DNA from: Kryptolebias marmoratus
Taxonomy: Eukaryota; Chordata; Actinopteri; Cyprinodontiformes; Rivulidae
Length of the DNA: 64,000 nucleotides
Direction of reading: 5' to 3'
Assembly (NCBI RefSeq): GCF_001649575.2
Contig: NC_051449.1
Coordinates: forward strand, 12,360,098 to 12,424,097
Both the position numbers and the translations under genes were made by a program. The notes beneath the pieces were generated by a model. The model did not search any database. It was not told the origin of the DNA and worked only from the letters and a program-made list of their open reading frames with translations. This document shows, one piece after another, positions 39,921 to 52,400 of the stretch; within the stretch, counting starts at the first letter, position 1; the number at the start of each line of letters is the position of its first letter.

Positions 39921-42900
39921 AGTTATCTTTACAACAATACATGCAGGCTTATACAAACAGTTATGAAACCACAGAATCATATTGTTTCTAATTCAGAAAG
40001 TGTGCTTATATTTGCATGCTTTTTGTGTAAGTAAATACATAAAATATATAAATTGTTTTGCTTGCATGCATGCTTAAATTAACATGTCTGCATTTGTGAG
40101 GGATAAAAACTGTGTCAGAGGTCACCTGCATTAATTAAAGATTGCCAGGAGGAAGGTCTGGTGGCCTTGTGAAAAGCCAGACTCAGGAGCTGCTTTACAA
40201 CTCCCAACCCCTGCATCCGCCTCCCATCAACTGCTTAACAGGAAAAGGAGATGCAAGGTCAAGCAAGTAGTGCGAGCTAAGAGAGAAAGATAGAGAGAAT
40301 AACTCTGGGAAAAAGAAAAACTGATGTCATCCACATCCACAACACTACCATTAATATGCAATAATCAGTCTTCCTGTAAATGTTTTATGTTTTTAAACGT
40401 TTGTGTGCTGCTGCCATTCTTGCCCAGGAATCTCTCAGATTTCTAATCTCAACCAGCTCTACCTTGTTAAATAAAGGTTAATGAATAAATTATAATGTTT
40501 ATATCTGCACACCACAGGCAGAACAGAGGTGCTTTAAAGCTTAAGATACATTAAATGTTTATATACCTAAATACATGTATAATCTAGTTGTAGAAAAATT
40601 AAACTCAGTCACATGAAAATAAACATAAATAAACAAGCACCATATCAGTGTTTGTAGTGGCTACAGCACTGTATTCAGTCTGGAAAAGCTGCTTTGTCAA
40701 CTTGATATCAAGTGACAACTTGCTAAGCTCCAGTGTACAGTAGCACATTTCCTTGGTGGATCATAGTTTTATTATCTGGATTTTTTTTTTTTACAGGAAT
40801 GCACAACACTCATTCAGCCAACGAACTGATGAACATACATATGCAAGCAATATCTGTGTTACAAGTGGACTTTAGTTTCCATGTAATAACACATTGGTTT
40901 TGTCATATCTCATTGCCCTTATGCACAATTTATGTTCCTTAATAAGAGTAGGTGAGTGTTATATTTTATGCATATGTGTGTTTAGAAAATCTGTGTGTGT
41001 ATTCTGCCCTATGATGTGCCAAGGGGGTAAAAAAAGAGAAGAGATAAAATCTTATCAGCTGAAGGCAAAGCTTTGTGTGACATCACTTTGCATCTTCCTT
41101 TTGCATAGATTTAAGGAATTTATTTGTTAGGCATCATTGCGGGTGTGCTAGCAAACAAAGTAAAAAAGATAGATGGTACCTATGCTATAAAGCTTTTTTT
41201 TTTCTTTTTTTCCAAGAAATAATGGCGAGTATATTTGATTTCCTTCTCACTCCATGTCCAACCTTGTTTCTGTTTTCCTCCCTCTTCCAACTCACTTGTC
41301 TCTTGGCTCAAACCTGCAGTTCACTTCTTGTGTAACAGCTAGGCTTGTTAGAAGCAGCTGTTGGTCCTTTTTGGCCAGTGAGATGTTGTTTCTGAACACA
41401 CAAGCCACACATCTGGAGAGGCATTAGTAGCAGAGGACACTGTGAACCAGTTCTCACATACTTATCCAACACAGCAAAGAGATCAACATAGTCCTAAAAC
41501 TGTGTTTTTATATCTCAACAAATATTGGATAGACAGATGTAAAAAGTTACCTAAGTACAATTTCTGCAAAAACTACAGCATATTCTTAATACCAGGTTTT
41601 GTCAACAGTTACACTCTGATGTCTATTTTATTTCCCTGTCTCTGTTTTTTTTTTCTTTTTTTTTTTACTTATTAGAAGACTTTTTACAAATAAAATCAGA
41701 AATCAAATTTGTCTTTTACTGATAGAGAACCTACGTCATAGACCGTTGTTGCCAATAGAAGAGCATGTCAGTTTGCCATTGCATAACCTTGAAGTAATTT
41801 AAAATGAATGATTCTAAGTGCCTTGCTATAAAAGATCAAGAATATTTAGCTTCCTCATACTTAGGAGCTCAACTGTTCTCTTTTTCACTTCCCCCACCCT
41901 TTGTTTTGCTGTCTTGCTTGAATTTTCCCACTTTTGCTCCTTTCTATAGGGAGGATTTACACTTGAGCCAGCTCAGGAAACATGGCTTTTTTGCTAATAT
42001 TATTTAATCACGACAACAAAATCACACTCTGTTATTCTCCTGGATTATGTTCTGTATCAAATTGGTTTAATACAGCTATTTCTCTCATGTTTCTTTAAAC
42101 TGTTTTTAAACATCAACATTTATTGTAATAAAAAGTTTCAGAAAGTTTGGATATTTAGAATTAATGTATATATAAAAATACCTTTTAAAAAAATTGTTAA
42201 GTTAATTGCTAACTAATAATATGAAGTTTTATTTTCTATTGAATAAACTACTGTACTAGTAGTAGTATAGTAGAGTAATTTTTAAACTACTTGGCAGTAC
42301 TGTCTTCTAAGTTTTAATCAGTTTAATTGGCAAGGAGCTTACCAATCAATTAGCTTTTCTATTAGCCTGCTATTAATGTTGATTTGTCTCATTCAAATTC
42401 CGTCATTTTGACATCTCTAATTAGATACAGCCTTTTTCCACTGAGACAATAGCATCACTCTGATTTGGGATAAGTAATGTCTTTGTCTATTGTCCTCTAG
42501 GACAACAGTAAGCATTGGCAGAGAAACCTGCCTTGCCCTGTTTATCAATACATGCTTGGAAGGCTCAAAGCACTGTTAGGGATGGGTTGGCATGATGGGT
42601 TGGCATTTGCTCTCAGCCCCACAAAAATGTATACAGATAAAGAAGGAGAAATCATGTCAAGTGACAGTTTTGAAGAAAAAAACAACAATAAATCGTCTTT
42701 TTTTTCAGAGAAAATATTTAGTCAGATATTTGTTGTTTGATACTTCTAATTGGAAAGCCAATAAATTACAATAAGAAGGTTATAGTGTAATTTAATGAGA
42801 AACTTTAACTCTTGTCAGACTGATTTGTACACACAACAGTGGTAATCTTTGAATAATTTATCTTCCCTATGCCTCTAAAAAAATAAGTAATAATAATAAA

Positions 42901-43817
42901 AACATACACCAAGTATTAGTCCTGTTTTTACTCCCCCAAGCTTTCTTTCTCCCTTTTACAATACACGCTCCAGCTTTACCTACTGCCAATAATTTTCTTT
43001 ATTTATACAGTTCTCTTCAGACGCACACAAGGCTTGCCGGAATCTCTCATGCTGAGACATTTTGTAATGTGTGTTGTTAGTGTGTCAGGTGGATTTCAGC
43101 ATGTATCTAAGGGTGTGTGGGATCCTGCTGTGCTTTGGGTGTTATTCTGCCTCTTAAGTCACCAATGCACTTGGCTGAACTGGGTTGGGTCAAGCTGGAA
43201 TTCATATGAAAGAAAGGAAAGGATAGACAGTGAGTGGAAGGAATTCATGTCCACATTGTCAACATCCAGAGGAAATATAAATAAAATAAAAGACAGAAGA
43301 CATATGATGATACTGATATATGAGGTTAAAACAGTAGAAACACTGGGATTTAATAGATGTCAGCAAGAAAATTGTCTTTATTCATGACTTTATATGCATG
43401 TTAAAGGTAAGGGTGCACCCAAATGGTCCTCTTTAATGATTTGCACATGCATATGGAATTGGCAGTCTCCAAGAAGCAGGAAAAAAGAATACAATGACAC
43501 TGGTATAATGCATCTTACCTCGAGTGCATTTAAAATACAATTTAAAGTAAATTATGTGCTTTCAACTCAAATAACAGCTGTTCTGCAGGTGAGCATATGA
43601 ACTCACTTTAGAATGAACTGACATAAATATGTGTTGTTTTGTATGGCTGTTTTTGAAACCTCTCAGAACTCAGAAAATGTAATGACTGGAACATGGTAAG
43701 CCCCAAATACACTATGTTTGGACAAGCCTGAATGACATTAAACACATTAAAGTAGGTTACAATGATTATGGTGGAGACCCTAGTTATTTATCCTTGTCTG
43801 TTTCTTTTCCCTTCCAG

Positions 43818-44002
43818 TTGAGGAAGTACTTCCCAGACGGAAGCCACCAGAAGGACGATCTGGGAGTGATGAAACACAAGCAAACCCATCTAAGCCTCCT
43901 TCAGTGAAGGTGATAGGAGGTTCGCCATCCAACAGCTGGCTACAATCTGGGCACCTTATTCTGCTTATAGCTGGACTTTGCTTGCAGTTGATGCTGTTCT
44001 GA
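43818..44002 (+). CDS. gpc5: gpc5 terminal coding exon with GPI-anchor signal
   Basis: The exon follows acceptor CTTCCAG. Its first two bases complete an Ile codon, then 60 codons and a TGA at 44000-44002 follow. The residues run EEVLPRRKPPEGRSGSDE, then a Pro/Ser-rich stretch ending GGSPSNSW, then LQSGH and a 15-residue hydrophobic end LILLIAGLCLQLMLF. A short small-residue region followed by a spacer and a C-terminal hydrophobic run is the classical GPI-attachment signal, with the cleavage site probably among the Gly/Ser/Asn residues of GGSPSNS. RSGSD gives a third Ser-Gly dipeptide that could carry a chain. The linker is shorter than and not alignable with the corresponding human GPC5 region, which is normal, since this part diverges quickly among glypicans. 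Confidence 0.93.
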
Positions 44003-45179
44003 TGTCAGCACTATCTATAATTCAGTGCTCATCCCTACTCCTGAAGAAACTTGTATGACCCCCAGATCACAAACATGATTCTTATGTCTGTCCTCACTCT
44101 GTATGGATGTATGTCAATGAAGGAAACAGAAATGGAGAGCAGGACAGCATATGGATACCACTGTAGGAGCATGTATGTGGGTGGGTTACTTCAAGATCTT
44201 CTCCTGCAGCATCATCATCTTGAGTGTTTGCAAAGATTAGACTTGCTGTTTCCACAATGCCATGTGGAGCTTGACATAAAATAAGCTTTATATGGTTCTT
44301 GCTTCACTTGCACAAATCTAACCTTTGTGATTCAGACGGGTTCATGGGTTGCATCATTCTTAAGAACATTTACAAATGTAAACACCTTCAAACATGTTGC
44401 TTATAACAGCTGTCTTCCTTTTCTACTGCTGATTTTCTGTATTCTTAACTCATTGAACCTCTTCACAGCACTGCATCAGTGCTGCCCGGGTGAAAGAATT
44501 ATGCTCATTTGAAAACCCAGCTCATTTCTTTTAGGGGATTGCGGTATGCATGATAAACTGATAGATCAATCCCAGCTGCCCGCCCCAGAACAGCAGATTT
44601 GATATGCTCTAATGACTGTGTACCTTGCAAAAATTAGAATGTAATGAGTTCACAGGTACAACAGTGGCTCACTTGCACGGTTGAACATATTCTGCAGATA
44701 AACTACGTGTGTATACTGTAACTGTATATAGGTAGAAAGATTTGATGGAATGTATGATGTCTTGATCAGAAAAAAAAGCTCTTAACTGATTAAGCTGAAT
44801 GAATTATTTTATGTTTGTTTTAGTTAGCAATGACTGTGCTTGACAGCTTCACTACTACACCCTAAAAAAGTAGTTTATTTTTATTTATTTCATTATTTTT
44901 TTAATCAAAAAATCAATAACATATTTTTTTTACATTAAGCCAATACATGAATGAACAATTTGTTGACTTACTTTTGTTTTTTTTTTTGTGCATTTTGTTT
45001 TGTGTGTTTGCTTGTTAAATTGCACATTATTGAGTGTCTAACCTGCAAAGGTACCAAAATTTCTATAAACCTTGCCCATATTTTTTCACTGGTAAAATTA
45101 CACCTTTTTAATAGCATATCAAATTATAAGGTCTAGCAGCAATTGATGCAGTTGTCTTTTATTTATTTGTTTAATAATG

Positions 45180-45196
45180 AATAAAACTCAAATAAA
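45180..45196 (+). terminator. Possible proximal polyadenylation signals of gpc5
   Basis: Two AATAAA hexamers (45180-45185 and 45191-45196) lie about 1.2 kb after the stop codon. The downstream sequence is less clearly G/T-rich than at 45807, so these are weaker candidates. Confidence 0.35.
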
Positions 45197-45806
45197 CTCG
45201 ATTCCCCGTCTATTATTTCTTGAATTCCAAATGATAAATAGTGTTTTGGTAATTTTGTGTTTATATAGAGCGAAGAAGTTAAATTTAAAAAAATAAAAAA
45301 CAGAAAAACATGTTTCCATATTTAGGCCTCTTTTTTCCAGTTTCCTCTTAGTTTTCTTTTTGTGCAGAGTAAAATATTGTATTGAAAAGTATTGCCACAG
45401 TGAAGTGCCTGTTTGAACAAAGATGATGAATATATAGAGGTACACAAAGACCATATAAAATCTGACCGTGCCGTTTGTGACTACACAGAAACAGTGTTTA
45501 GTTAAATATTTATGCATATACTTACAAGTGCCCACTAAAATGTTGAATTTAAATGAGAACAGAGTGAAAAAATATAAGTATGTAAGATTATGAGTTGAAT
45601 GTGTAACATTTTGTTTTCTGCAACCACATTTGTTTCCTCCCTGTAATTTCTTTGCTCCAGACAAGTGTTCACTCTACCCATTCATCATTTACAGCCTTGT
45701 ACCCTTGCATGTGTATAAATGTACATATTTCTTTCTTTCTTTGCCATTTGTTTTGTGTCTCTTTGTGTCTCTTTTGTATCACTGTGATACAGTGCAATTG
45801 AGCTCT

Positions 45807-45812
45807 AATAAA
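45807..45812 (+). terminator. Canonical polyadenylation signal of gpc5
   Basis: AATAAA is followed about 10 to 25 bases later by a T/G-rich stretch (around 45819-45836) that suits a cleavage-stimulating element. It is the best candidate for the distal end of gpc5. Confidence 0.65.
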
Positions 45813-47934
45813 AGTGCTCTGCTCTTTTGTTTTTTCCAGTTGTCTCTTTTAAAAGAATATCAGGCACTGTCAACACAATATTTATTGCACTTTCATATTG
45901 TACCTATTAGGACATAACAACACATATATTGCCTATTGCCTCTCTTGCCTTGCTATGCAATGTCCATTATAGCTCCACTCAGATTCTACTGAATTTGCCA
46001 AATGAGTTCAAACACCTCTTCCTCTCTACAAGGATTTTAAGATTTTATTTTTCTGCTTTTATTTTCCCTGCTCAGTTATTATTTGATTTTGAAGATGTTG
46101 CATTTGTTCCATTTATGAAATACACTTTATTTACTTTCATAGCATTGGTTTGACTATTGTCAATCATGTCAGCACACTGTTGGAAGGTAGAGTCAGCAGA
46201 GGTTTACCTTGTTACATAAAGACTGCAATCATACTTTCAGTCAGCAGGGAAGAGGACTGAGTTACATGCATTCAGGCAGAATGCTCTTTCTTAGTCTGAC
46301 CTTCTCTTTTTGCACCAAAGATTTTTGCTATACACATTAGTTTGTGCTTGCACCAGGAATGGCATGAATGACTGTGAGAGTGCAAAGGACATGCATAGTT
46401 TTGGCACAGATTAAGTCATTCATAATCACAACAGCATCAATAAAGACACTTGTGAATGATCTGTTAGCTGCTTTGGAGGGAGAACCTTGTCTGTTCATAG
46501 AATCTGATTGTCCTGAATCATCATTAGTCAAACTCGGAACACATATGAATGTAAAATAAGATTGTGTGATACTAAACACATGCAACTGCTTTATCAAAGA
46601 CAGCCACCTATGTAGAACACTGTAAACTTTTCACCTTCAGTGATTTCCATTTTGCTAAAAAACAGAGGAGGGAGGATTCCACACCAGCTTTTAGGCTAAA
46701 AGACAGAATTTGTCACCACTGCCAAAAAATGCAAATGTTCTTTAGCTTGCTAGGGGCAGTACTTCTCATAGGCATCAGTGTATGCAGTATTATGCTCTTT
46801 ACTAATGAATAATATTGTGGAACATCTTAATATAGTTACATAAAAAGTGTAAATGTTCAGTTTAAAATAGAATGAGTCAGATGAAGACCTACAAATGTAT
46901 CATACAGTATAAGTTAAAAAAAACAAACATTCTCTACATTAGAAAGGCAATATTGCACAAGTTAACCTGATAAATTAGAAAGATTTTGAGCTTTTTTAGC
47001 AAAAAAGAAATGTTTTATGAATGAAGAACTATTCGAAGAGAATTTTAATTTCAACATGTTGCAAAAATGCACAAAAAAAGCAAAGACAGACTTTGAACAA
47101 AAGTCTTTTGCTACTTGTTTTGTCTTACAAACAGATTATAAAACTGGCTTTGAAGCATCAAAACATTTGGAAGATCTAAATAACTCAGTCCAGTCAATCA
47201 GATGTTTTATTCTAAAGTGTTAGAATACTTGAGAGATCCAATAGATTTTAATTGAATCACGCTATTTAATTTAGCAGCTTAAAAAAACGGCTCACACAGT
47301 GGCAGGTGATAATACAAGGCAACAGTTGTCTTTCAGGGCTCACTATGTTCCACTGTTTTAGCCATTAAATGGAGAGCACATAACAAATACCACTTTTCCT
47401 ATAGCTAAAGCACACAATGCCACAGTGGACACAAAAAGTCATCACACACCAGTGATCTCATTCCCACACCCAGTCTCACAGTTGCACAGTTGTGCACTTT
47501 CAAGCTGCTTGCATACTGCATGTGATTCTTGTAAATCATTTTTAATGCTTGCAGCCTGGAAACTTAGTGTCTGGCTGCATGGCAGAAGAGAGTATTGAGT
47601 CCAAGGAGTGTGGAGCCTGAGCTTTCCCTGAGTTATAATTGGACTACAGTGTTCTTCTTCACCAAACTTAAGTCACATTTTATTTTTTAATCACCTCCAC
47701 TAATGCAAGTCTGAGAAAAGAATAGTAACGGAAACAAACTCAAACAGTGAAATCAACCTAAATAAGCACATACATATGTGCATGTTGAGAACTAAAGTGG
47801 TCAGTAAGTTTAACTGAGAGTTTTAACTGGGAGCTGAGGTCACAGCTGCTTAGCTGTCTGTCTGGGCTATTTTCAACGAAAGCACACATCAGCACTTCTG
47901 TTCCACTGGCATGCATGTGCACATCAAAACATCG

Positions 47935-47959
47935 TCTCTCTCTCTCACACACACACACA
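47935..47959. repeat. Compound (TC)n(AC)n microsatellite
   Basis: Six TC units are followed directly by about six AC units. Confidence 0.9.
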
Positions 47960-49229
47960 GATAGAAAGAATATGAGAGGGAGGCACAGATAAATCTTTAT
48001 CATGTTGAGTGTCTAACACTGACTAACTGTGTCATCAGTTAGTCAGTGCTGTACTACCCCCACCTTCCACCTCTCTTTGCATACACCCATTCCTCCAACT
48101 CCAGATTGTCTTACCTTTTTCAGCAAGGGGATCACTGTTACAAGCTTGGGCTGGTTGAATGAACCAAAGGTGAGATGGAGGAACTGGAAATAGCTTTTCA
48201 AAGAAAGACAATTACGTGAAGGGAGTCCGGCGGCTGTTGTTAACCACAGCTCTCCCTCTTGACTTTCAGATGTCAGCTGTATCTATTTTCCTCTGCTCTG
48301 TGCTCCCTTTGCTCTCACAACGAGCTACAGGCAAACTGTCGCTGCCAGCAGTTTGTTAGTCTGTCACTGGCAAATGAGTCTAGTGTTCAGTAAGTGTGTA
48401 AGGTAACTGATTAAGTTAAGTAAAACACATTTTCAACAAGATATGCAGTAAAAAAGCAATATCGGCAACATAAATGCAGATAAAATCATTTGTATGCTGT
48501 TTTTGTCTTTCTTTTTTATTAATCTGGTGGGATACTTCATAACTTGGCGTCTTCCTCATAGATATTATCACAAGTTTATTTTTGTTTATTTTGTTTTGTT
48601 TGCTTTTATGTCTAATGGAAAAAAAAGATGTTGCATGAAAAAGCAATTTTTACTAAGATAAATTTGTCTAAAAGTCAGCCTGCATGTTGAAAGCATTGGT
48701 ACAAGTCAAGAAAAGTACAGGTATTCACATTGTCATTTTCCCTCTCTTGATTGCTGCTGGCAAGTCATTCTGCACAAGCAGCATCAGATATGAACAGCCA
48801 TTCAGCAGTGCAATAATTTCAGATCCTACAAAAATCCCAACTTATTCTTCTCTATATTAAAAAAAAAAATAGAAGCTGACTTTAACTTCCTCACTACAGG
48901 CCAGAGGACTGAGTAGCTGGCTGGGACTCCTTATAACCACTCAGAGAGGAAAATTACAGCTGAGGAGGCTGTCTTCAATACTCATGAAGGGGAAAGTACA
49001 TTGGAAGTCAGTTAGACATGTCTCAAACAAGAGACAACAAATAATAATTGTAATAGAGGCAAAGGAGTAAAAATACGAGTTTTAGAACCACTAGTAAAAT
49101 AAATACATAATGTCAATCTAAGTATTTTTTCACAAATTGCTCTTTTTTTCTGAGTCATGCCAAAAATAAGTATGTCACTATTTACTGCCATGGCTCTCAC
49201 CTGAAAGTTCACACAAATAATATTTAATT

Positions 49230-49329
49230 TTAACACTCCTTAAGCTCTCAAAAGAGAGAGAGATATAGAGAGCTATAGAAGCCCTTATAACTTCGGGTCA
49301 ATTTGACCTGAAGAGCAAGGGAGTGTTAA
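49230..49329 (-). mobile_element. TTAA-ended MITE, copy A (about 100 bp)
   Basis: The element begins TTAACACTCC and ends GGGAGTGTTAA, so its ends are inverted repeats that include TTAA. TTAA at both borders is the target site used by piggyBac-type elements. Near the right end the sequence CTTCGGGTCAATTTGACCTGAAG (given only as a landmark, 49292-49314) is nearly palindromic. The reverse complement of this copy aligns along its whole length with the sequence at 62985-63075, with shared blocks CCCGAAGTTA, AAGGGCTTCT and CTCT. It is too short to code for anything. The superfamily call rests on the TTAA ends alone. Confidence 0.7.
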
Positions 49330-49407
49330 GATACATTTCTTCAGTCTTTACTTGGTAAAGTGAACATTACATTCTTTAGCAGCCGAGTCACCTAAGTTAA
49401 ACAAAGC

Positions 49408-49432
49408 GTTTATGCACGCTTTGTGCATAAAC
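49408..49432. repeat. Perfect hairpin (10-bp arms, 5-base loop)
   Basis: GTTTATGCAC (49408-49417) and GTGCATAAAC (49423-49432) are exact reverse complements separated by GCTTT. It lies 78 bases after the MITE at 49230-49329. No run of T follows, and there is no sign of a mature small RNA of normal precursor length, so a function is unclear. Confidence 0.6.
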
Positions 49433-52400
49433 TTGGGAAACTAAGGTATTGGGACTCATGCTAAACTACATTCCAAAGCAAAACAAACTTAAAATGAAAA
49501 CACACACACACAAAACTACAACAACAAAAAAGTTTCACACAAAAACAAAGCAGTGTTTTCTTTAACTTAATCCACTATTAACATGTTAGCTGGTGGCCAA
49601 GTAATACGTACCACTGGTTTGTTGAGAAAGAGGTTAATTAGACATGCCAGTGGAAACAACATTTCATTCAGATAACATTGCATTTACAACATGCCATCAA
49701 CATAAAAGTATTCATCAAAATGCTGTTTATTTAGCTTTTCAAAATTTCCTGAAAACTAAAGTAATACACATACATTTTTAAGACAATACAATCAATTTTA
49801 TGCCCATATGTTGGACATTTTATTTCATCAGTAGAGGACAAAGGTGCTGACAAATGAAGCATTCAGCATTTTCAAAGGATCCACTTTGACCTTGCAACCA
49901 CAGTAGAAGTGGGATGGCAGGAGAGTTCAACTTTTCATTTAAATATGCTGATGTATTTCATAATAGAGGTCATTTTTTATTCATAACATGCACCTTGCAC
50001 ATGTACAATCATGCATATGTCCACAAAAGACAAAAAAACTGACTGGCTGTTGAAAGAAACAGTTCAGAGTTCAGACTGAGTATGCCATTAGAATGCATTG
50101 TACCTTAATAAGGCACAGCAGTGGGGTCTGAACATTAGTCAACAGGAAAGTCTAGCTGTTAGGAAAACAGATTAACTGTCTCTGTGTGACAATTGCCAGC
50201 CAAAGAAAAATGTGGCCCCTCTAGCATGAGGCCCCATTCCAATTAGACCAGCGGGGTCGCCGTTGGTGTTCCTGTAATTTGAGGTGTGATTGAGGAGCCT
50301 GAGAATGAGTTGTGTGCATGTGTTTGTTTGCATGGCTGTCACATATGTTCAAAGCAGGCCTGCATCTCAAGTAGAATCCTATGTCAGGTTTGCTCTGTTT
50401 GGCATGCTGAAGCAGTCTGCTTTCTCATGTCCCGGAGATGGATGATGACCAGTGTGAATGTCCCACTGGTCCCATGGGTGCCATTCCACCTTTGCAACTC
50501 TCTATGCTTCTCTCTGTCAGTTTGAAATGAATACTGTTTAATTATACTATTTGTTTATCAAGCTTTATCCCATGCACATGTTGCATTAGATAGCACCCTA
50601 CTTTTAGAGTATACATGTTAATTCAATTATTTGTAGGGTCTCGTGGATATACTATATGACCCAGGATAAATGATGGTGCAAGGAGACAACAGCATTATTG
50701 AATGGCTTTGATTACTGATGCAGAGATGCCTGTTGCTGTCTAAGTCCATAGACCATGAAAGAGTGGAAATCAATGCTTCAGAGAGATCCAGGTTTCTGCC
50801 TTGTCCTCATAATATATCCTCCTCCACTCATGACAGAGTGATTTTAAATTGCAGCAACAACAGAAAACAATTTTGTGTTTACTTGACAGATCCTGAGACA
50901 ATGAATGTCCACTTTTTTTACCTTACTTTTATTTATTTTTTTGGTCAATTGGCTGAGGTATAACTCGCCTTCTGCACCAACAATTGCATTTGGAGTCCAA
51001 ATGTCATAAGGTACAGACATAATATTCTACACCAGATGGGCTTGGTGCACTTATTGTGCATCTTAAAACACCTATTATTTTCCTCAGTAGTAATGTTTCA
51101 GAATGTAAAAAGACAGGAAAAAACTGAATTAAAAAAAAAGAAGAAAACTGTTCTTCTTCAAAAATCATATATAAATTCTATTGTTGTCATTTACATTTCT
51201 TAGTTGAATAAAACCGTTCAATCTAGACAATACAAAAGAGAAACAGTAAAAGTACTTGTAAATGTAAAATCAGGGCAGCTCAGATTGTATTCTGTCCTCA
51301 AAGAACTTTCAAATTATCAGATGGAAAAAGCTTATATGTCCAGTCAGTCTGTAATTGGCATTTTTATTTTATTTTTTTAAGTATTTTGGGTCTTGTCAAT
51401 CAAATCTTTCTAAAAAAATCTGAAATTAAAAAAGTGGCACATGAAAAAACAAAACAAAAAAACCCTCCAAAAACCTCCATTCTCTGCTAGAACACTGGAA
51501 AACAGCCTTGTACACCCCATATTAAAACATCACTGACGGTAGCAATGTTAAATGCTAACCAAGCATAGCCTTGTCATTTTGCCAGAGTAAATCACCCAGG
51601 AGGGGTTTTCCATCAGCATCATCATGCAGCTTGTTTCCATTTTGAGCACAGCATTACAAGTTTATTTGAAAGCCAACCAAACTCGAACTGTTTCTCAGCT
51701 GACAGATTTATAGGCTAAATTTGTTTTACAGTTCACTTTATAACACCATGAGAGGGGAGCGTTGAGTGAACAATCCATCTAAATGTAATTCCCGCATAGA
51801 AACTTCACTCTGATCAGTGAGGGCGAGTAGAAAATGGCTTGTACGGAAGCTATGGGTTGTTTGAAAAGGAGCAATTTACTTAAGAAAAGTTGAAAATGGT
51901 GTACTGTATGTGATAAGAGTTAGCACTTACTTGTTTTCTGGTGATTAAACAGAGTTGGCATTGATACATTCCACTTTTCTCCACATTTCCTGGATTAAAC
52001 ACAAATTGGGGAAGCAACAGGACGAGTAATGTGATAAAGTGCCCTCTGTACAGAGGAGGGCCGAGGAATGCTGAAGGAATGTGTAGATAATCTGAAGTGT
52101 TAGTGGGAAAATAATGCAGGTCTCCTCTTAGGGGGCTGAGAACTGCACAGAGTTTGAGCCTCCTGCTGCTTCCGAGGCCAACAAAGAGGGAGGTGCTGGC
52201 AGTCTGGACAAAGACCTGTAAAAGATCCAAATTATACCTGAAGGGAGTTGAGGTTAGTTGACATTAGATTGCTTGCATGTATCAAAACTTTCAGGAGATT
52301 TGTGGCTGGTTTCAGAGTGCCTGTTACCAAGGTCATATTCAGGAAAATATTATTTACAAGAGATAATAATTTTTGAAGCACAAGTCATGGGACTGGTGGC

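Larger units (their letters stand above)
44003..45830 (+). other. gpc5: gpc5 3' untranslated region
   Basis: From the stop codon to just past a strong polyadenylation signal, this AT-rich stretch has no coding features. It includes U-rich and AUUUA-like stretches around 44870-44935. Two earlier AATAAA hexamers, 45180-45185 and 45191-45196, could give a shorter mRNA. A minus-strand frame of 158 codons (45188-45664) lies opposite this UTR but is rich in Phe, Lys and Tyr from AT bias and is rejected as a gene. The exact end is inferred from the signal at 45807. Confidence 0.6.

Noticed and set aside
45188..45664. Minus-strand frame of 158 codons opposite the gpc5 3'UTR
   Set aside because: Phe- and Lys-rich with no motif; it lies antisense to the UTR and is best explained by AT-rich sequence.
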